Assembly (NCBI RefSeq): GCF_052060015.1
Contig: NZ_JBPODZ010000006.1
Location: forward strand, 167,346 to 231,345
Source of the DNA: Arhodomonas sp052060015
GTDB taxonomy: Bacteria; Pseudomonadota; Gammaproteobacteria; Nitrococcales; Nitrococcaceae
DNA length: 64,000 nt
Direction: 5' to 3'
Below the pieces are notes generated by a model. That model ran no database searches, was not told where the DNA came from, and worked only from the letters and a program-made list of their open reading frames with translations. The position numbers and the translations under genes are program-made. Numbering within the stretch: position 1 is the stretch's first letter; each line of letters begins with the position of its first letter. Positions 53,203 through 61,783 of this stretch are shown here, one piece after another.

Positions 53203-53652
53203 TTGCCATTATTGATCCTGCTCTTCATCGGCGTGCCGCTGGTGGAGCTCTACGTCCTCATCCAGGTGGGCGGCGTCATCGGCGCCCTGCCCACCATCGC
53301 CCTGTGCGTGCTCACCGCCGTGGCCGGTGGCGCGCTGCTGCGCCAGCAGGGGCTCGCCACCCTGACCCGTGCCCGGGCCAATCTCGAGCGCGGCAGCGTC
53401 CCCGCCATCGAGCTCTTGGAGGCTGTGGCCCTGGCCCTAGGTGGCGCGCTGTTGCTCACGCCGGGATTCATCACCGATGTGGTGGGCTTCGCCTGCCTGA
53501 TCCCGTGGACGCGGCATTACGTCATCGGCTACATCATGCGCAATGCCCACATCACCTACGGGCCGCCCCCCGGCCAGGCTGGCGGCCACCGCGGCGGGCA
53601 GGACTACATCGAGGGCGAGTACCACCGCCGGGACGACGATCACCGGCGGTGA
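53203..53652 (+). CDS. fxsA: FxsA family membrane protein
   Basis: 149 residues from TTG 53203, eight bases after CGGAG. Features are LLFIGVPLVELYVLIQVGG, AGGALLRQQGLATL, LLTPGFITDVVGFACLIP and the acidic/His tail. Length is typical (about 150-160). The family overproduction suppresses phage exclusion (F exclusion of T7) in E. coli; normal function is unknown. The stop overlaps the next GTG (GTGA). Confidence 0.93.
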   Translation: MPLLILLFIGVPLVELYVLIQVGGVIGALPTIALCVLTAVAGGALLRQQGLATLTRARANLERGSVPAIELLEAVALALGGALLLTPGFITDVVGFACLIPWTRHYVIGYIMRNAHITYGPPPGQAGGHRGGQDYIEGEYHRRDDDHRR

Positions 53653-54338
53653 GCGGCGAACGCCCCTTAAATCACCGGGCGGCCGCCCTGGCCGACCTGT
53701 TCCTCGCGGTGGCCCTGGTGCTGTTCGCCGGTATCGTGGCTCCGCTGACGGCCCAGGCCCTGTTCCCCGACGGGAACCTGGTGCCCGTAGTCATCGGCCA
53801 GGGCGTGGTGGTGCTCGGTGGCCTGGTGCTGCTCGCCCGCTGGCGGGGCCTTTCCTTCGCCGGCCTGGGGGTCGTCGCCCTCGGCGGCCGGGACCTGCTC
53901 CGCGCCGTAAAGCTCCTGGCCCTCATCTTCGTGCTCAACATGCTGCTGCGCCTCGCCGTCATGCAGCTGGCGCCGGAGGCCGTGGGCGGGCAGATGGAGC
54001 GGCTCACCGAGCTGGGTGGACGGGTCGCCGCCGGCCTCAGCCTGCCGGCCCTGCTGGGCTTAAGCCTGTTTATCGGCTTCTACGAGGAGCTCCTTGCTCG
54101 GGGCTTTCTCCTGCAGCGGGCCCGCGCCCTGCTGGGTGGTTGGTGGGGCCCGGTAGCCCTGTCGTCGCTGCTCTTCGGCCTCGGCCATGCCTATCAGGGC
54201 GCCTTCGGCGTGCTCCAGACCACCCTGGTGGGCGCCGTCCTCGCCGCCGCCGTGCTCCGCTATGGCACCTTGTGGCCCGCCATTATCGCCCATGCCCTGG
54301 TCAATGCCATATCCCTGTGGCTGCTGTCGGCGATGTAG
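53649..54338 (+). CDS. CPBP family intramembrane metalloprotease
   Basis: 229 residues from GTG 53649. Six to eight TM helices with the CAAX-protease/bacteriocin-processing motifs: FYEELLARGFLLQR (EExxxR) and LFGLGHAYQG (FxxxH), then HALVNAISL. Zinc-binding glutamates and histidines catalyse intramembrane cleavage. Bacterial members often give self-immunity to bacteriocins or process prenylated peptides; no bacteriocin gene is visible nearby. Coupled to fxsA. Confidence 0.9.
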   Translation: MSGERPLNHRAAALADLFLAVALVLFAGIVAPLTAQALFPDGNLVPVVIGQGVVVLGGLVLLARWRGLSFAGLGVVALGGRDLLRAVKLLALIFVLNMLLRLAVMQLAPEAVGGQMERLTELGGRVAAGLSLPALLGLSLFIGFYEELLARGFLLQRARALLGGWWGPVALSSLLFGLGHAYQGAFGVLQTTLVGAVLAAAVLRYGTLWPAIIAHALVNAISLWLLSAM

Positions 54339-54986
54339 CCACCCCCTACGTGACCGGTTACATCGCATACAACGCAGGCCTTGGATGCGGGTGGCGTAGT
54401 TGCACGCCACTACATGGTAGGTATGAAAGGTCACTGAATGGCACTGAAGAAGTCCTCGGATCGAGCCGAATGTATCCTGAATTCGGGGAAGCAGCCGCCT
54501 TCGGTGGCACCGTCGGCGGTTCGGGAGGATCCGGCCGACGGCGGTGGAGAAGGTTCCAGATGATGAGTCGCTTCGGCGAGCAGGAAAATTGGACGCAGCG
54601 TCTGATCATCGACTTCATTCAGGCGTGTCTCGGGTACCAACTTCCGTGGAGGAACACACCGTTACCTTCTGGCTGATCGATTGACGCAACCCCGAGAACA
54701 ACGACTTCGTGGTGGCCGAGGAGGACGCGCGGGCGGGGATCCGAGCCAAGCGGCCGGACGTGGTGCTGTACGGCCTGCTCGAACGCCAGCACACGGAACG
54801 CTTTCGCGGACTGACGGATCAGTTCATGCCAGACTGGCGCGTGCGCCGGGACGACGGAACAAGGCGCCTCTGGCACATCAGGGGTGGGCCTATTGAACGG
54901 GCAGGTGGCTACACCCCTATCGAGAACGACAGAAACCTGGCGCACCGGCGAAGGCCTTGGCGAAACAACGAAAAGGTGACGACACA
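54339..54986. other. 648-bp gap between CPBP and homocysteine methyltransferase genes
   Basis: It holds the type I RM remnants described separately (54438-54897). The first 100 bp (54339-54437) read TGACCGGTTACATCGC then repeats of GGCGTAGTTGCACGCC-like palindromic bases (a GTAGTTGCACGCCAC stretch); no gene was seen. The 54898-54986 part is a leader to the downstream gene with AAAAGGTGACGACACA as the ribosome site. No RNA gene was recognised. Confidence 0.6.
54438..54897 (+). pseudogene. Collapsed type I restriction-modification locus (hsdM, hsdR, ygjP/M48 remnants)
   Basis: Fragments lie in normal type I operon order. 54438-54458 encodes MALKKSS, like the usual HsdM N-terminus (MALKKSELYSSLW), after the ribosome-site-like AAAGGTCACTGA. 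From ATG 54563, MSRFGEQENWTQRLIIDFIQ is an HsdR N-terminus. From about 54637 another frame encodes SVEEHTVTFWLID-stop-RNPENNDFVVAEE and KRPDVVLY, the next HsdR block, with a TGA (54682-54684) where Trp is expected. At about 54769 it switches to LLERQHTERFRGLTDQFMPD, then WRVRRD, the C-terminus of the YgjP/M48 metalloprotease often adjacent to hsdR; a frameshift near 54855 leads to NKAPLAHQGWAY-stop. Each junction implies an internal deletion. No intact protein remains. Confidence 0.7.
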
Positions 54987-55898
54987 ATGAACGCTCAACA
55001 ACGCGAAGTAGTACTAATGGACGGAGGCATGGGCCAGGAGCTGCGGCGGCGGAGTAGCCGTCCGGCCTCGCCGCTTTGGTCTTCTCAGGTCATGCTGGAC
55101 GAACCGGATCTGGTTACCGCCGCCCATCGCGACTTCATCGACGCCGGTGCCCGGGTCATCACGGTCAACACCTACAGCGCGACCCCGCAACGCCTGGCCC
55201 GCGATGCCGACCCCGAGTTATTCGAGCCGCTCCATGCCGCGGCGCTGCGCGCGGCGGACAAGGCGCGCGAGGAAAGCGGCCAGGACGTGCGCCTCGCCGG
55301 TTGCCTGCCCCCGCTGGTAGCGAGTTATCGGCCCGATCTCGCGCCCGAAGAGGCCACCTGTCTGGATTCCTACCGCCGCATGGTGGAGGCCCAGGCCGGA
55401 GGGGTCGATCTTTTCCTCTGCGAGACGATGTCCCTTGCCCGGGAGGCGCGTACAGCGACCATCGCGGGGGCGGAAAGCGACCTGCCGGTATGGACGTCCT
55501 TCACGGTGGACGACGGTGATGGCACGCGCCTGCGCTCCGGCGAGCCGCTGGCCGAGGCCGCCCGGGATTGCGTTGCGGCGGGTGCCGAACGGGTACTGGT
55601 CAATTGCTCGGTGCCTGAGGCGTTAACGACCGCCATGGCTGAGCTTGGGGGACTCGGCGTGCCGTTCGGCGGGTACGCGAACGGATTCACGTCCGTCGGC
55701 GCCCTTCAACCCGGCGGCACCGTTGATGTACTGGAATCCCGCACGGATCTTGATCCCGCCGCCTATGCCGAGCACGTCCTTCGGTGGGTGGAGCAGGGCG
55801 CGACCATTGTGGGCGGCTGCTGCGAAGTCGGCCCGGCCCACATTGCCGCCATAGCCGAGCGGCTGACCGCAGCGGGATACCGCCTGGTGGCCTCTTGA
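54987..55898 (+). CDS. Homocysteine S-methyltransferase family protein
   Basis: 303 residues from ATG 54987. It opens with LMDGGMGQELRRR, the Hcy-binding family motif, then FIDAGARVITVNTYSATPQR. Zinc ligands are Cys in VLVNCSVPEA and the double Cys in TIVGGCCEVGPAHI. It methylates homocysteine to methionine using S-methylmethionine, betaine or another donor; which donor is unclear. It directly follows the decayed RM locus and is read into EamA. Confidence 0.9.
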   Translation: MNAQQREVVLMDGGMGQELRRRSSRPASPLWSSQVMLDEPDLVTAAHRDFIDAGARVITVNTYSATPQRLARDADPELFEPLHAAALRAADKAREESGQDVRLAGCLPPLVASYRPDLAPEEATCLDSYRRMVEAQAGGVDLFLCETMSLAREARTATIAGAESDLPVWTSFTVDDGDGTRLRSGEPLAEAARDCVAAGAERVLVNCSVPEALTTAMAELGGLGVPFGGYANGFTSVGALQPGGTVDVLESRTDLDPAAYAEHVLRWVEQGATIVGGCCEVGPAHIAAIAERLTAAGYRLVAS

Positions 55899-55981
55899 CT
55901 GCCTCACACCCGGGATTGCCGGTAAAACCATAGGACGCTCGTGAGCGCGAGCCTATCCGACTCGCCCGGAAGCCCCTTCGT

Positions 55982-56884
55982 ATGACGGGCCTGAGTACAG
56001 TTTTCGTAATGCTGGCGGCCCTGTTCTGGGGGTTGTCCGGCGGGATCGGCGGGATTTTGATGGCCGATGGTTGGGACGCGTTCGTCGTTTCCTTCTATCG
56101 GGGCACGATCGGACTGCTTTGCGTCCTCGTCTGGCTCATGCTACGCCCGCGAGGCAGTGGGCTGGCCAATGGCCGGTTATGGTTCTGGTCGGCGATCGCC
56201 GGTGTTGGGGTGGCAGGCAACTTCGCGTTCTATTTTGTGAGTATCGGTCAGGGAAGCGTCGCGGTTGCGGCTACGTTGATGTACTGCGCACCCGTGTTCG
56301 TGTATCTCGTGTCATTCGCTTTGAAGCTTGAAAGCCCCACGGCGCTGAAGTGGGCCGCGATGGTGTTGGTGATGGTCGGTGTCGTGTTGCTGACACAGAT
56401 TTACGACATCGGTGCAGGCGGTGTCACGGCGCTTGGTGTGGGCGCCGGGCTGCTTTCCGGGCTGTCCTACGCGATATTCATCTTCGGCTTCAAGTATGCA
56501 GCGCCGCACGGCAGCCCACAGGCGATTCTCGTTATTGCGTTTACGGTACTTGCCATGATCCTGATCTTGCCCGGCGATGCCGAGCAGGTCGTTGCCGCTT
56601 TGAGTACGCCGGATTGGCCGCTGTTCTTGGCACTGGGTGTGCTCGGCGCTGGATTGTCGTTCGTCCTCTATATCATCGGCCTGAATCACACGGCCCCGGC
56701 CGTGGCCTCCATCGTGGCAATGGTCGAGCCGGTTACCGCGTCGTTGTTCGGTGTCGTGGTCCTGAATGAAACCCTGGCTGGGCCGCAAATTGCCGGGATG
56801 GTGCTGATATTGGTGACAGTGACCGCGTTGAGCGTATTTTCGAGCTCCCGACGGCCACCTCCCAATTTACCCGTTGCTGATTAA
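55982..56884 (+). CDS. EamA/DMT family transporter
   Basis: 300 residues, ten TM helices in two EamA repeats (about 5-140 and 150-285). The repeat halves show VAGNFAFYFVSIGQGSVAVA and LGAGLSFVLYIIGLNHTAPA, with the typical AVASIVAMVEPVTASLFGVV near the end. It exports small metabolites such as amino acids. Co-directional with the homocysteine methyltransferase (83-bp gap), so a sulfur amino-acid link is possible but unproven. Confidence 0.9.
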   Translation: MTGLSTVFVMLAALFWGLSGGIGGILMADGWDAFVVSFYRGTIGLLCVLVWLMLRPRGSGLANGRLWFWSAIAGVGVAGNFAFYFVSIGQGSVAVAATLMYCAPVFVYLVSFALKLESPTALKWAAMVLVMVGVVLLTQIYDIGAGGVTALGVGAGLLSGLSYAIFIFGFKYAAPHGSPQAILVIAFTVLAMILILPGDAEQVVAALSTPDWPLFLALGVLGAGLSFVLYIIGLNHTAPAVASIVAMVEPVTASLFGVVVLNETLAGPQIAGMVLILVTVTALSVFSSSRRPPPNLPVAD

Positions 56885-56937
56885 CGTTCATCGAGAAGCC
56901 ACCGTTGCGCTCCACATAGGAAACGGAGATATTCCGA

Positions 56938-57597
56938 ATGAAGATTTTGGTTTTTTTGGGTACCGTGAGGGATAGCACTCCCCCTCGGCCGGCCCGTCTT
57001 GGTGCCCGCGTGGCGAAAGCGTGCCTAATGTGCTTGGAAAATCGATATGAAAGGCACGAGGTGGGTTTGATCGATGCCCTGGACTACCCGATGGACGCGC
57101 TTTTTAAGCCGCATTTTGCGTACCCAAAAGGTAAGGCCCCTGAGAACCTCGACGAACTGGCAGAAAAGATAGAGTCATCGCATGGCTTTATTATGATCAG
57201 CCCGGAGTACAATCATTCCATGAGTCCGGCGCTGGCCAACTTACTGAATCACTTCGGTAGTTCACTGTTCTCCTACAAGCCTAGCGCTATCGCGACGTAT
57301 TCGGCGGGACAATGGGGCGGAATGCGGGCGGCCGTTGCAATGAGGACGTTTCTTTCCGAGCTAGGCTGCCTTCCCGTGTCGGCGATGATTCATGTGCCAA
57401 AGGCACAAGAGGTTTTTGCAGCAGATGGTTCGCCGCAGACGGGGGTGGATCAAGCATCATGGTTCGATTACTTCGGGCGAACCTTCAGCCAGCTGCTCTG
57501 GTGGGCGCAGGCGGCGAGGGAGTATCGGGCCCAGGTGGATCCGCATGAACTGGTTAAGGATTTCAAGCGGGATCCCTCGGAGAGGAACGCCCCGTAG
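56938..57597 (+). CDS. NADPH-dependent FMN reductase-like flavoprotein
   Basis: 219 residues. A flavodoxin-like fold with KILVFLGTVRDSTPPRPARL (phosphate loop) and the conserved SPEYNHSMSPALANLLNHF (FMN-binding YNHS motif), then ATYSAGQWGGMRAAV. It reduces FMN or quinones with NADPH. Base composition differs from its neighbours: runs such as GGTTTTTTTGGGTACC and frequent AAA/TTT codons, so it was probably acquired. Start follows GGAGATATTCCGA. Confidence 0.88.
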   Translation: MKILVFLGTVRDSTPPRPARLGARVAKACLMCLENRYERHEVGLIDALDYPMDALFKPHFAYPKGKAPENLDELAEKIESSHGFIMISPEYNHSMSPALANLLNHFGSSLFSYKPSAIATYSAGQWGGMRAAVAMRTFLSELGCLPVSAMIHVPKAQEVFAADGSPQTGVDQASWFDYFGRTFSQLLWWAQAAREYRAQVDPHELVKDFKRDPSERNAP

Positions 57598-57692
57598 CGG
57601 CGACGGTGACGCGGGTAGGGAGTTCAGGCCATATGATGGGGTCTTCCCTTGGAGGCCGGCGCGGCGCATACAGCCAAAAGGGTTCTGGTTAA

Positions 57693-58364
57693 ATGGAATA
57701 TATGCTGGTGGAAGCGCTCAAAGGCGGCTGTCCGGACGACTGGCACGCCTACACGCATCACGAATTCGTGCAGCAACTGGCGGAAGCGCGGCTGCCGGAG
57801 GCGAGCTTCCGACACTTCCTGATACAGGATTATCAGTTCCTGATCCACTTCTCGAGGGCCTGGGCGCTGGCCGCCTACAAGTCGTCGTCGCTGGCGGACA
57901 TGAAAGCGGCGACGGAGGTGCTGAATGGCCTGCTCCACCATGAGATGGCCCTGCACGTCGAGTACTGCCGGGGCTGGGGCATTGCCCCGGAGGAGCTGGA
58001 GCGGGCGGAGGAGGCCCGTGCCAATCTGGCCTATACCCGTTACGTCCTGGAGACCGGGATGTCCGGGGATCTCCTGGACCTGCTGGCAGCATTGGCGCCC
58101 TGTGTGGTCGGGTATGCAGAGATCGGTGCGCGGCTGAGCAAGGCGCCGGAGACGGTACTGGAGGGCAACCCCTACCGGAGCTGGATCGAGACCTATGCCG
58201 GCGAGGAGTTCCAGGGTCTGGCGCAGTCCGTGGTGGCGCAGATGGACCGGTTGTTCGCTGAACGGGGCAGCGCTGCCCGCACGCCGGCGCTGACGCGGAT
58301 CTTTACCCAGGCCACGCGCTTGGAGCAAAGCTTCTGGGAGATGGGGCTGAAGCGGTTGCAGTAG
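57693..58364 (+). CDS. tenA: TenA/thiaminase II family protein
   Basis: 223 residues. All-helical fold with HEFVQQLAEARLPEASFRHF and FLIQDYQFL, the catalytic-type Cys in LAPCVVGYAEIGARL, and conserved YxxW plus the final FWEMGL Glu. It hydrolyses aminopyrimidine in thiamine salvage. It is not beside other thi genes and no TPP riboswitch was seen in the preceding 95 bp. It converges on the aminotransferase gene. Confidence 0.9.
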   Translation: MEYMLVEALKGGCPDDWHAYTHHEFVQQLAEARLPEASFRHFLIQDYQFLIHFSRAWALAAYKSSSLADMKAATEVLNGLLHHEMALHVEYCRGWGIAPEELERAEEARANLAYTRYVLETGMSGDLLDLLAALAPCVVGYAEIGARLSKAPETVLEGNPYRSWIETYAGEEFQGLAQSVVAQMDRLFAERGSAARTPALTRIFTQATRLEQSFWEMGLKRLQ

Positions 58365-58498
58365 GGCGTCGTTCGGGCGAGGTGGTCACCTGAAAATCGA
58401 AGAGGGCCTTGTGCGAGACGAGTGCCTCCAGCTCGCCGGCGGCCGCCGGCCGTCCGTGGTCGTGGCCTTCCCCTCGGTCGCCGTTGTGCGGGACCGCG

Positions 58499-59842
58499 TC
58501 AGTCCAGCTCGGCGATGGCCTCGCCGATGGCGTTCATGAGCCGGTCGAGCTCCTCGCGCTCGGCGATGAAGGGCGGGCCGAGCTGGATGGTGTCGCCGCC
58601 GTAGCGCACGTAAAAGCCCTTCTCCCAGCACTTCATGGCGATCTCGAAGGGGCGACGGGCCGGCTCGCCGGGGTAGGGCTCGATCTGCAGCGCGCCGGCA
58701 AATCCGTAGTTGCGGATGTCGGTGACGTACCGGCTGCCGGCGAGGCCGTGGAGCAGCGCCTCGAACACCGGGCTCATCCGCCGTACCCGCTCGATGAGGC
58801 CGTCTCCCTCGAGCACGTCCAGGCTCGCCAGCGCGGCGGCGCAGGCCACCGGGTGACCGGAGTAGGTATAGCCGTGGGGGAGCTCGAGCATGTAGTCGGG
58901 GCCGGCGTTGTCCATGAATGCCTGGTAGATCTCCTGCCGGGCGACCACTGCGCCCATGGGTACCGCCCCGTTGGTGAGCTGCTTGGCGAAGGTCATGATG
59001 TCCGGCGCCACGCCGAAGGCATCGGCGCCGGTCTTCGCGCCCATGCGGCCGAAGCCGGTGATCACCTCGTCGAAAATGAGCAGGATCTCGTGCTCATCAC
59101 AGATCTCGCGCAGGCGCTGGAGATACCCCTGCGGCGGCGGGATCACGCCGGCGGAGCCGGCTAGCGGTTCGACGATCACCGCGGCGATGTTGGAGGCGTC
59201 GTGCAGGGCGATGAGCTCCAGCAGTTCGTCGGCCCGGTCGGCGCCGTGCTCCGGCTGGCCCCGGCTGAAGGCATTCTCCGGGAGTAGCGTATGGGGCAGG
59301 TGGTCGGCATCGACCCCCTGACCGAAGGGCTTGCGGTTCGGTCCGATACCGCCAACACTGATGCCGCCGAAATTCACCCCGTGGTAGCCCTTGGCGCGGC
59401 CGATGAGCTTGGTCTTGCTTGGCCGGCCCTTCAGCCGCCAGTAGGCCCGGGCGATCTTCAGGGCGGTGTCGACGCTCTCCGAGCCGGAGCCGGTGAAGAA
59501 GACATGGCTCAAACCCTCGGGGGTGAGCTCGCGGATACGATGCGCGAGCTCGAAGGCCTTGGGGTGGCCGAACTGGAAGGCGGGGGAGTAGTCCAGCTCG
59601 CGGAGCTGGCGGCTCACCGCATCGGCGATCTCAGGGCGGGCATGGCCGGCACCACAGGTCCAAAGGCCCGAAAGGCTGTCGTAGATCTGCCGGCCGTCGG
59701 CATCCCGGAAGTAGCTACCCTCGGCGCCCATGATGATCCGCGGGTCGCGCTTGAACTGGCGGTTGCCGGAGAACGGCATCCAGTAGGCGTCGAGCTGTTC
59801 GGCGGTGAGGCCGGGGGTCTGTTGCGGGGCCGGGTCTGCCAT
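58499..59842 (-). CDS. Class III omega-amino acid:pyruvate aminotransferase
   Basis: 447 residues from ATG 59842, a few bases after CAGGGTGACGCC. It follows the Pseudomonas omega-amino acid:pyruvate aminotransferase pattern: LDAYWMPFSGNRQFKRDPRI, SLSGLWTCGAGHARPEI, FFTGSGSESVDTALKI, IFDEVITGFGRMG and the PLP-Lys in MTFAKQLTNGAVPMGAV. It converts beta-alanine or similar amines with pyruvate, using PLP. Monocistronic; the 3' end lies 134 bp from tenA. Confidence 0.92.
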   Translation of the reverse strand: MADPAPQQTPGLTAEQLDAYWMPFSGNRQFKRDPRIIMGAEGSYFRDADGRQIYDSLSGLWTCGAGHARPEIADAVSRQLRELDYSPAFQFGHPKAFELAHRIRELTPEGLSHVFFTGSGSESVDTALKIARAYWRLKGRPSKTKLIGRAKGYHGVNFGGISVGGIGPNRKPFGQGVDADHLPHTLLPENAFSRGQPEHGADRADELLELIALHDASNIAAVIVEPLAGSAGVIPPPQGYLQRLREICDEHEILLIFDEVITGFGRMGAKTGADAFGVAPDIMTFAKQLTNGAVPMGAVVARQEIYQAFMDNAGPDYMLELPHGYTYSGHPVACAAALASLDVLEGDGLIERVRRMSPVFEALLHGLAGSRYVTDIRNYGFAGALQIEPYPGEPARRPFEIAMKCWEKGFYVRYGGDTIQLGPPFIAEREELDRLMNAIGEAIAELD

Positions 59843-59946
59843 GGCGTCACCCTGTTGTGTCGTCGCTGTTTTGGTTGCGTACTGACATCCTAGGACGGCC
59901 ACGGGCGCAATCAAAGGGCCAGACCGTCTGAAGCAGGGGGTCCAAC

Positions 59947-60345
59947 GTGAGTGGGATGACGATTCTGAAGGCGCTGGCGATTTGGGTGGGAATCCTTGTG
60001 TTAGCCGTGCTCAACGGCGTGCTGCGCGAGGCGGTCTTGTTCCCGGCGATGGGTACGCGAATCGCAATGGTGCTGAGTGGGGTGATCCTGTCCGCGCTGA
60101 TCCTGGCGATGGCATACCTCATGCTGCCCTGGCTGAGCGTCTCCGGTTGGGTGGAGTTGGTGGGCGTCGGACTGGGTTGGCTGGCATTGACGCTTGTCTT
60201 CGAGTTCTCCTTCGGGCTCTGGCAGGGTAAGTCATGGCCGACCATGCTCGAGGCTTACACCTTCAAGGACGGCAATATCTGGCCCATCGTCTTGCTGGTG
60301 ATCGCCCTGGCGCCATATCTGGCCGCGAAGGTTCGGGGCTGGTAG
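59947..60345 (+). CDS. Four-TM membrane protein of unknown function
   Basis: 132 residues from GTG 59947. Four TM helices (LKALAIWVGILVLAVLNGVL; AMVLSGVILSALILAMAYLM; VELVGVGLGWLALTLVFEFS; IWPIVLLVIALAPYLAAKV). The central LREAVLFPAMGTR and GKSWPTMLEAYTFKDGNIWP loops appear conserved. Function is unknown. Divergent from the aminotransferase gene. Confidence 0.7.
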   Translation: MSGMTILKALAIWVGILVLAVLNGVLREAVLFPAMGTRIAMVLSGVILSALILAMAYLMLPWLSVSGWVELVGVGLGWLALTLVFEFSFGLWQGKSWPTMLEAYTFKDGNIWPIVLLVIALAPYLAAKVRGW

Positions 60346-60383
60346 CGGCGTCGATAGCCCTGTTTTGTGCGGTGTCGCGCGCC

Positions 60384-61634
60384 TCAGAATTGCCAGCCGA
60401 GGCTTACCGCCGCACCCATCTGGTGCATGCTGAGCTCGATCTGCTGGCCTGGTCCTAGGGGGTTTTCGCCACGGACCGTCTCCTCCGGGGAGTAAAACGC
60501 CATGCCCGTCAGCGCCAGGCCATCGGATAGCTCCCGGGTGAACCCGGCGGTGACATGCCACTCCTGGACGCCGGGGGAGAGGATGTTGAACAGCACCTCG
60601 CTGTCCGGGATGGGCTGCTCGCCGTAGCTGATGCCGGCGCGCCAGGTTTGTCGCGGCGTCTGCTGCCACTGCCAGCCGAGCTTGAAGATCGTTATGTCGT
60701 CCCAGCCGAAGCCGGCCCCGCCGTCCTCGCCGAGCGGGGCGCGTCGCAGATTGGGCAGCAGTGGGTTGCCGACGCTATCGATCTCGCTGTAGCGGATGTG
60801 CTGTATGTCGAGCAGCAACCATTGATCCTTGATGCCGGACCAGGCGAGCCCGGCGTTGAACATCTGGGGGATGTCGAAGTCTCCGTGTTCAGCAAACAGC
60901 CCCTGGTACTTGTCGAACTCCTCCATCCGGATCACCTTGCGCCAGCTCAGCCCGCCGCGCAGATCCTCGGCAATCCGGCCCTGCCAGCCGATCTGGAAGC
61001 CGTAGCCGAAGGCCTCGTCGGTGCCGTTGTCGCTGAGCGCCTCGGGGTCGGTGGAGAAGTCCGCGAAGCTGCCTAGTCCGCTCGCCGAGAACCGCTGGTA
61101 GGCGAGCACGGGTGAGATCCCGATGGCCTGTTCCGGCGCGAAGCGCCAGGTCCAGGTGGGGGCGATGAACAGCTGCTCGAGGTCAACGCCGGCTGCGCCC
61201 GCGCCGAAGGTGCCGCCCAAGCGGCCCGGATACTCGGTATTCATGCCGCCGTTGGCATAGACGGAAACGCCCAGGGTCTGCGTCTCGCTCACCTGGTGGT
61301 TATAGCCCGCATGGGGGATTAGGAACGCGTCGTTGTCGCTTTCCACCGTGCCTGGACGCAGGAAGAACGCGCCGGGCCTCGGCTCGCCCTCGCCCTTTAC
61401 CCGGTACTGCCGCTCCGGAGAGAAGAGCTCGGCGCCAATATCGAGTCGAGTGCCCACGAAGGCCATGCCGGCGGGATTGGTGGCCGCGGCGATGCTGTCC
61501 TGGCTAAGGGCGGTTCCGGCGCCGGCCATGCCCTTGTTGATCGCGCCATAGCCGTGGGCGAAGTAGCCGTTGGTGGCCAGGGCCGGGGCGGGTAGGAGAG
61601 CTGCCGCGAGGAGCAGACTATGCGTGCGTCTCAT
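60384..61634 (-). CDS. OmpP1/FadL family outer-membrane transporter
   Basis: 416 residues: signal peptide ending ALA-TN, then the FadL N-terminal plug hallmark NGYFAHGYGAINKGMAGAGT and AAATNPAGMAFVG (NPA box), followed by a 14-strand barrel ending in GWQF. It transports hydrophobic compounds such as long-chain fatty acids across the outer membrane. The C-terminal aromatic residue suits Bam-dependent insertion. Confidence 0.93.
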   Translation of the reverse strand: MRRTHSLLLAAALLPAPALATNGYFAHGYGAINKGMAGAGTALSQDSIAAATNPAGMAFVGTRLDIGAELFSPERQYRVKGEGEPRPGAFFLRPGTVESDNDAFLIPHAGYNHQVSETQTLGVSVYANGGMNTEYPGRLGGTFGAGAAGVDLEQLFIAPTWTWRFAPEQAIGISPVLAYQRFSASGLGSFADFSTDPEALSDNGTDEAFGYGFQIGWQGRIAEDLRGGLSWRKVIRMEEFDKYQGLFAEHGDFDIPQMFNAGLAWSGIKDQWLLLDIQHIRYSEIDSVGNPLLPNLRRAPLGEDGGAGFGWDDITIFKLGWQWQQTPRQTWRAGISYGEQPIPDSEVLFNILSPGVQEWHVTAGFTRELSDGLALTGMAFYSPEETVRGENPLGPGQQIELSMHQMGAAVSLGWQF

Positions 61635-61669
61635 GAGATCGCCTGTGATTCGGGAAAGTGGCGAAGCGT

Positions 61670-61698
61670 GTTATACCGTGGGTTTTTTAGAATAAAAA
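61670..61698 (-). promoter_or_regulatory. Candidate sigma-70 promoter of the FadL gene
   Basis: On the minus strand TTTTTA (61693-61698), a 17-bp spacer and TATAAC (61670-61675; five of six matches) sit 35 bp before the start codon at 61634. The region is AT-rich against a GC-rich background, supporting a promoter. Confidence 0.45.
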
Positions 61699-61783
61699 GG
61701 AATTAACGGGAATACGTATAAGCACATAGGGAATCCGCGTCACGGCCTTCCCCGGCGCCGGGGTGGCGGCATAGGCTTACAGG

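Noticed and set aside
54681..54896. 71-codon open frame as a real gene
   Set aside because: Only its last residues (NKAPLAHQGWAY) are meaningful, as the frameshifted end of the YgjP remnant.
57598..57692. TPP riboswitch upstream of tenA
   Set aside because: No CTGAGA-type core or recognisable TPP element was found in the 95-bp gap.
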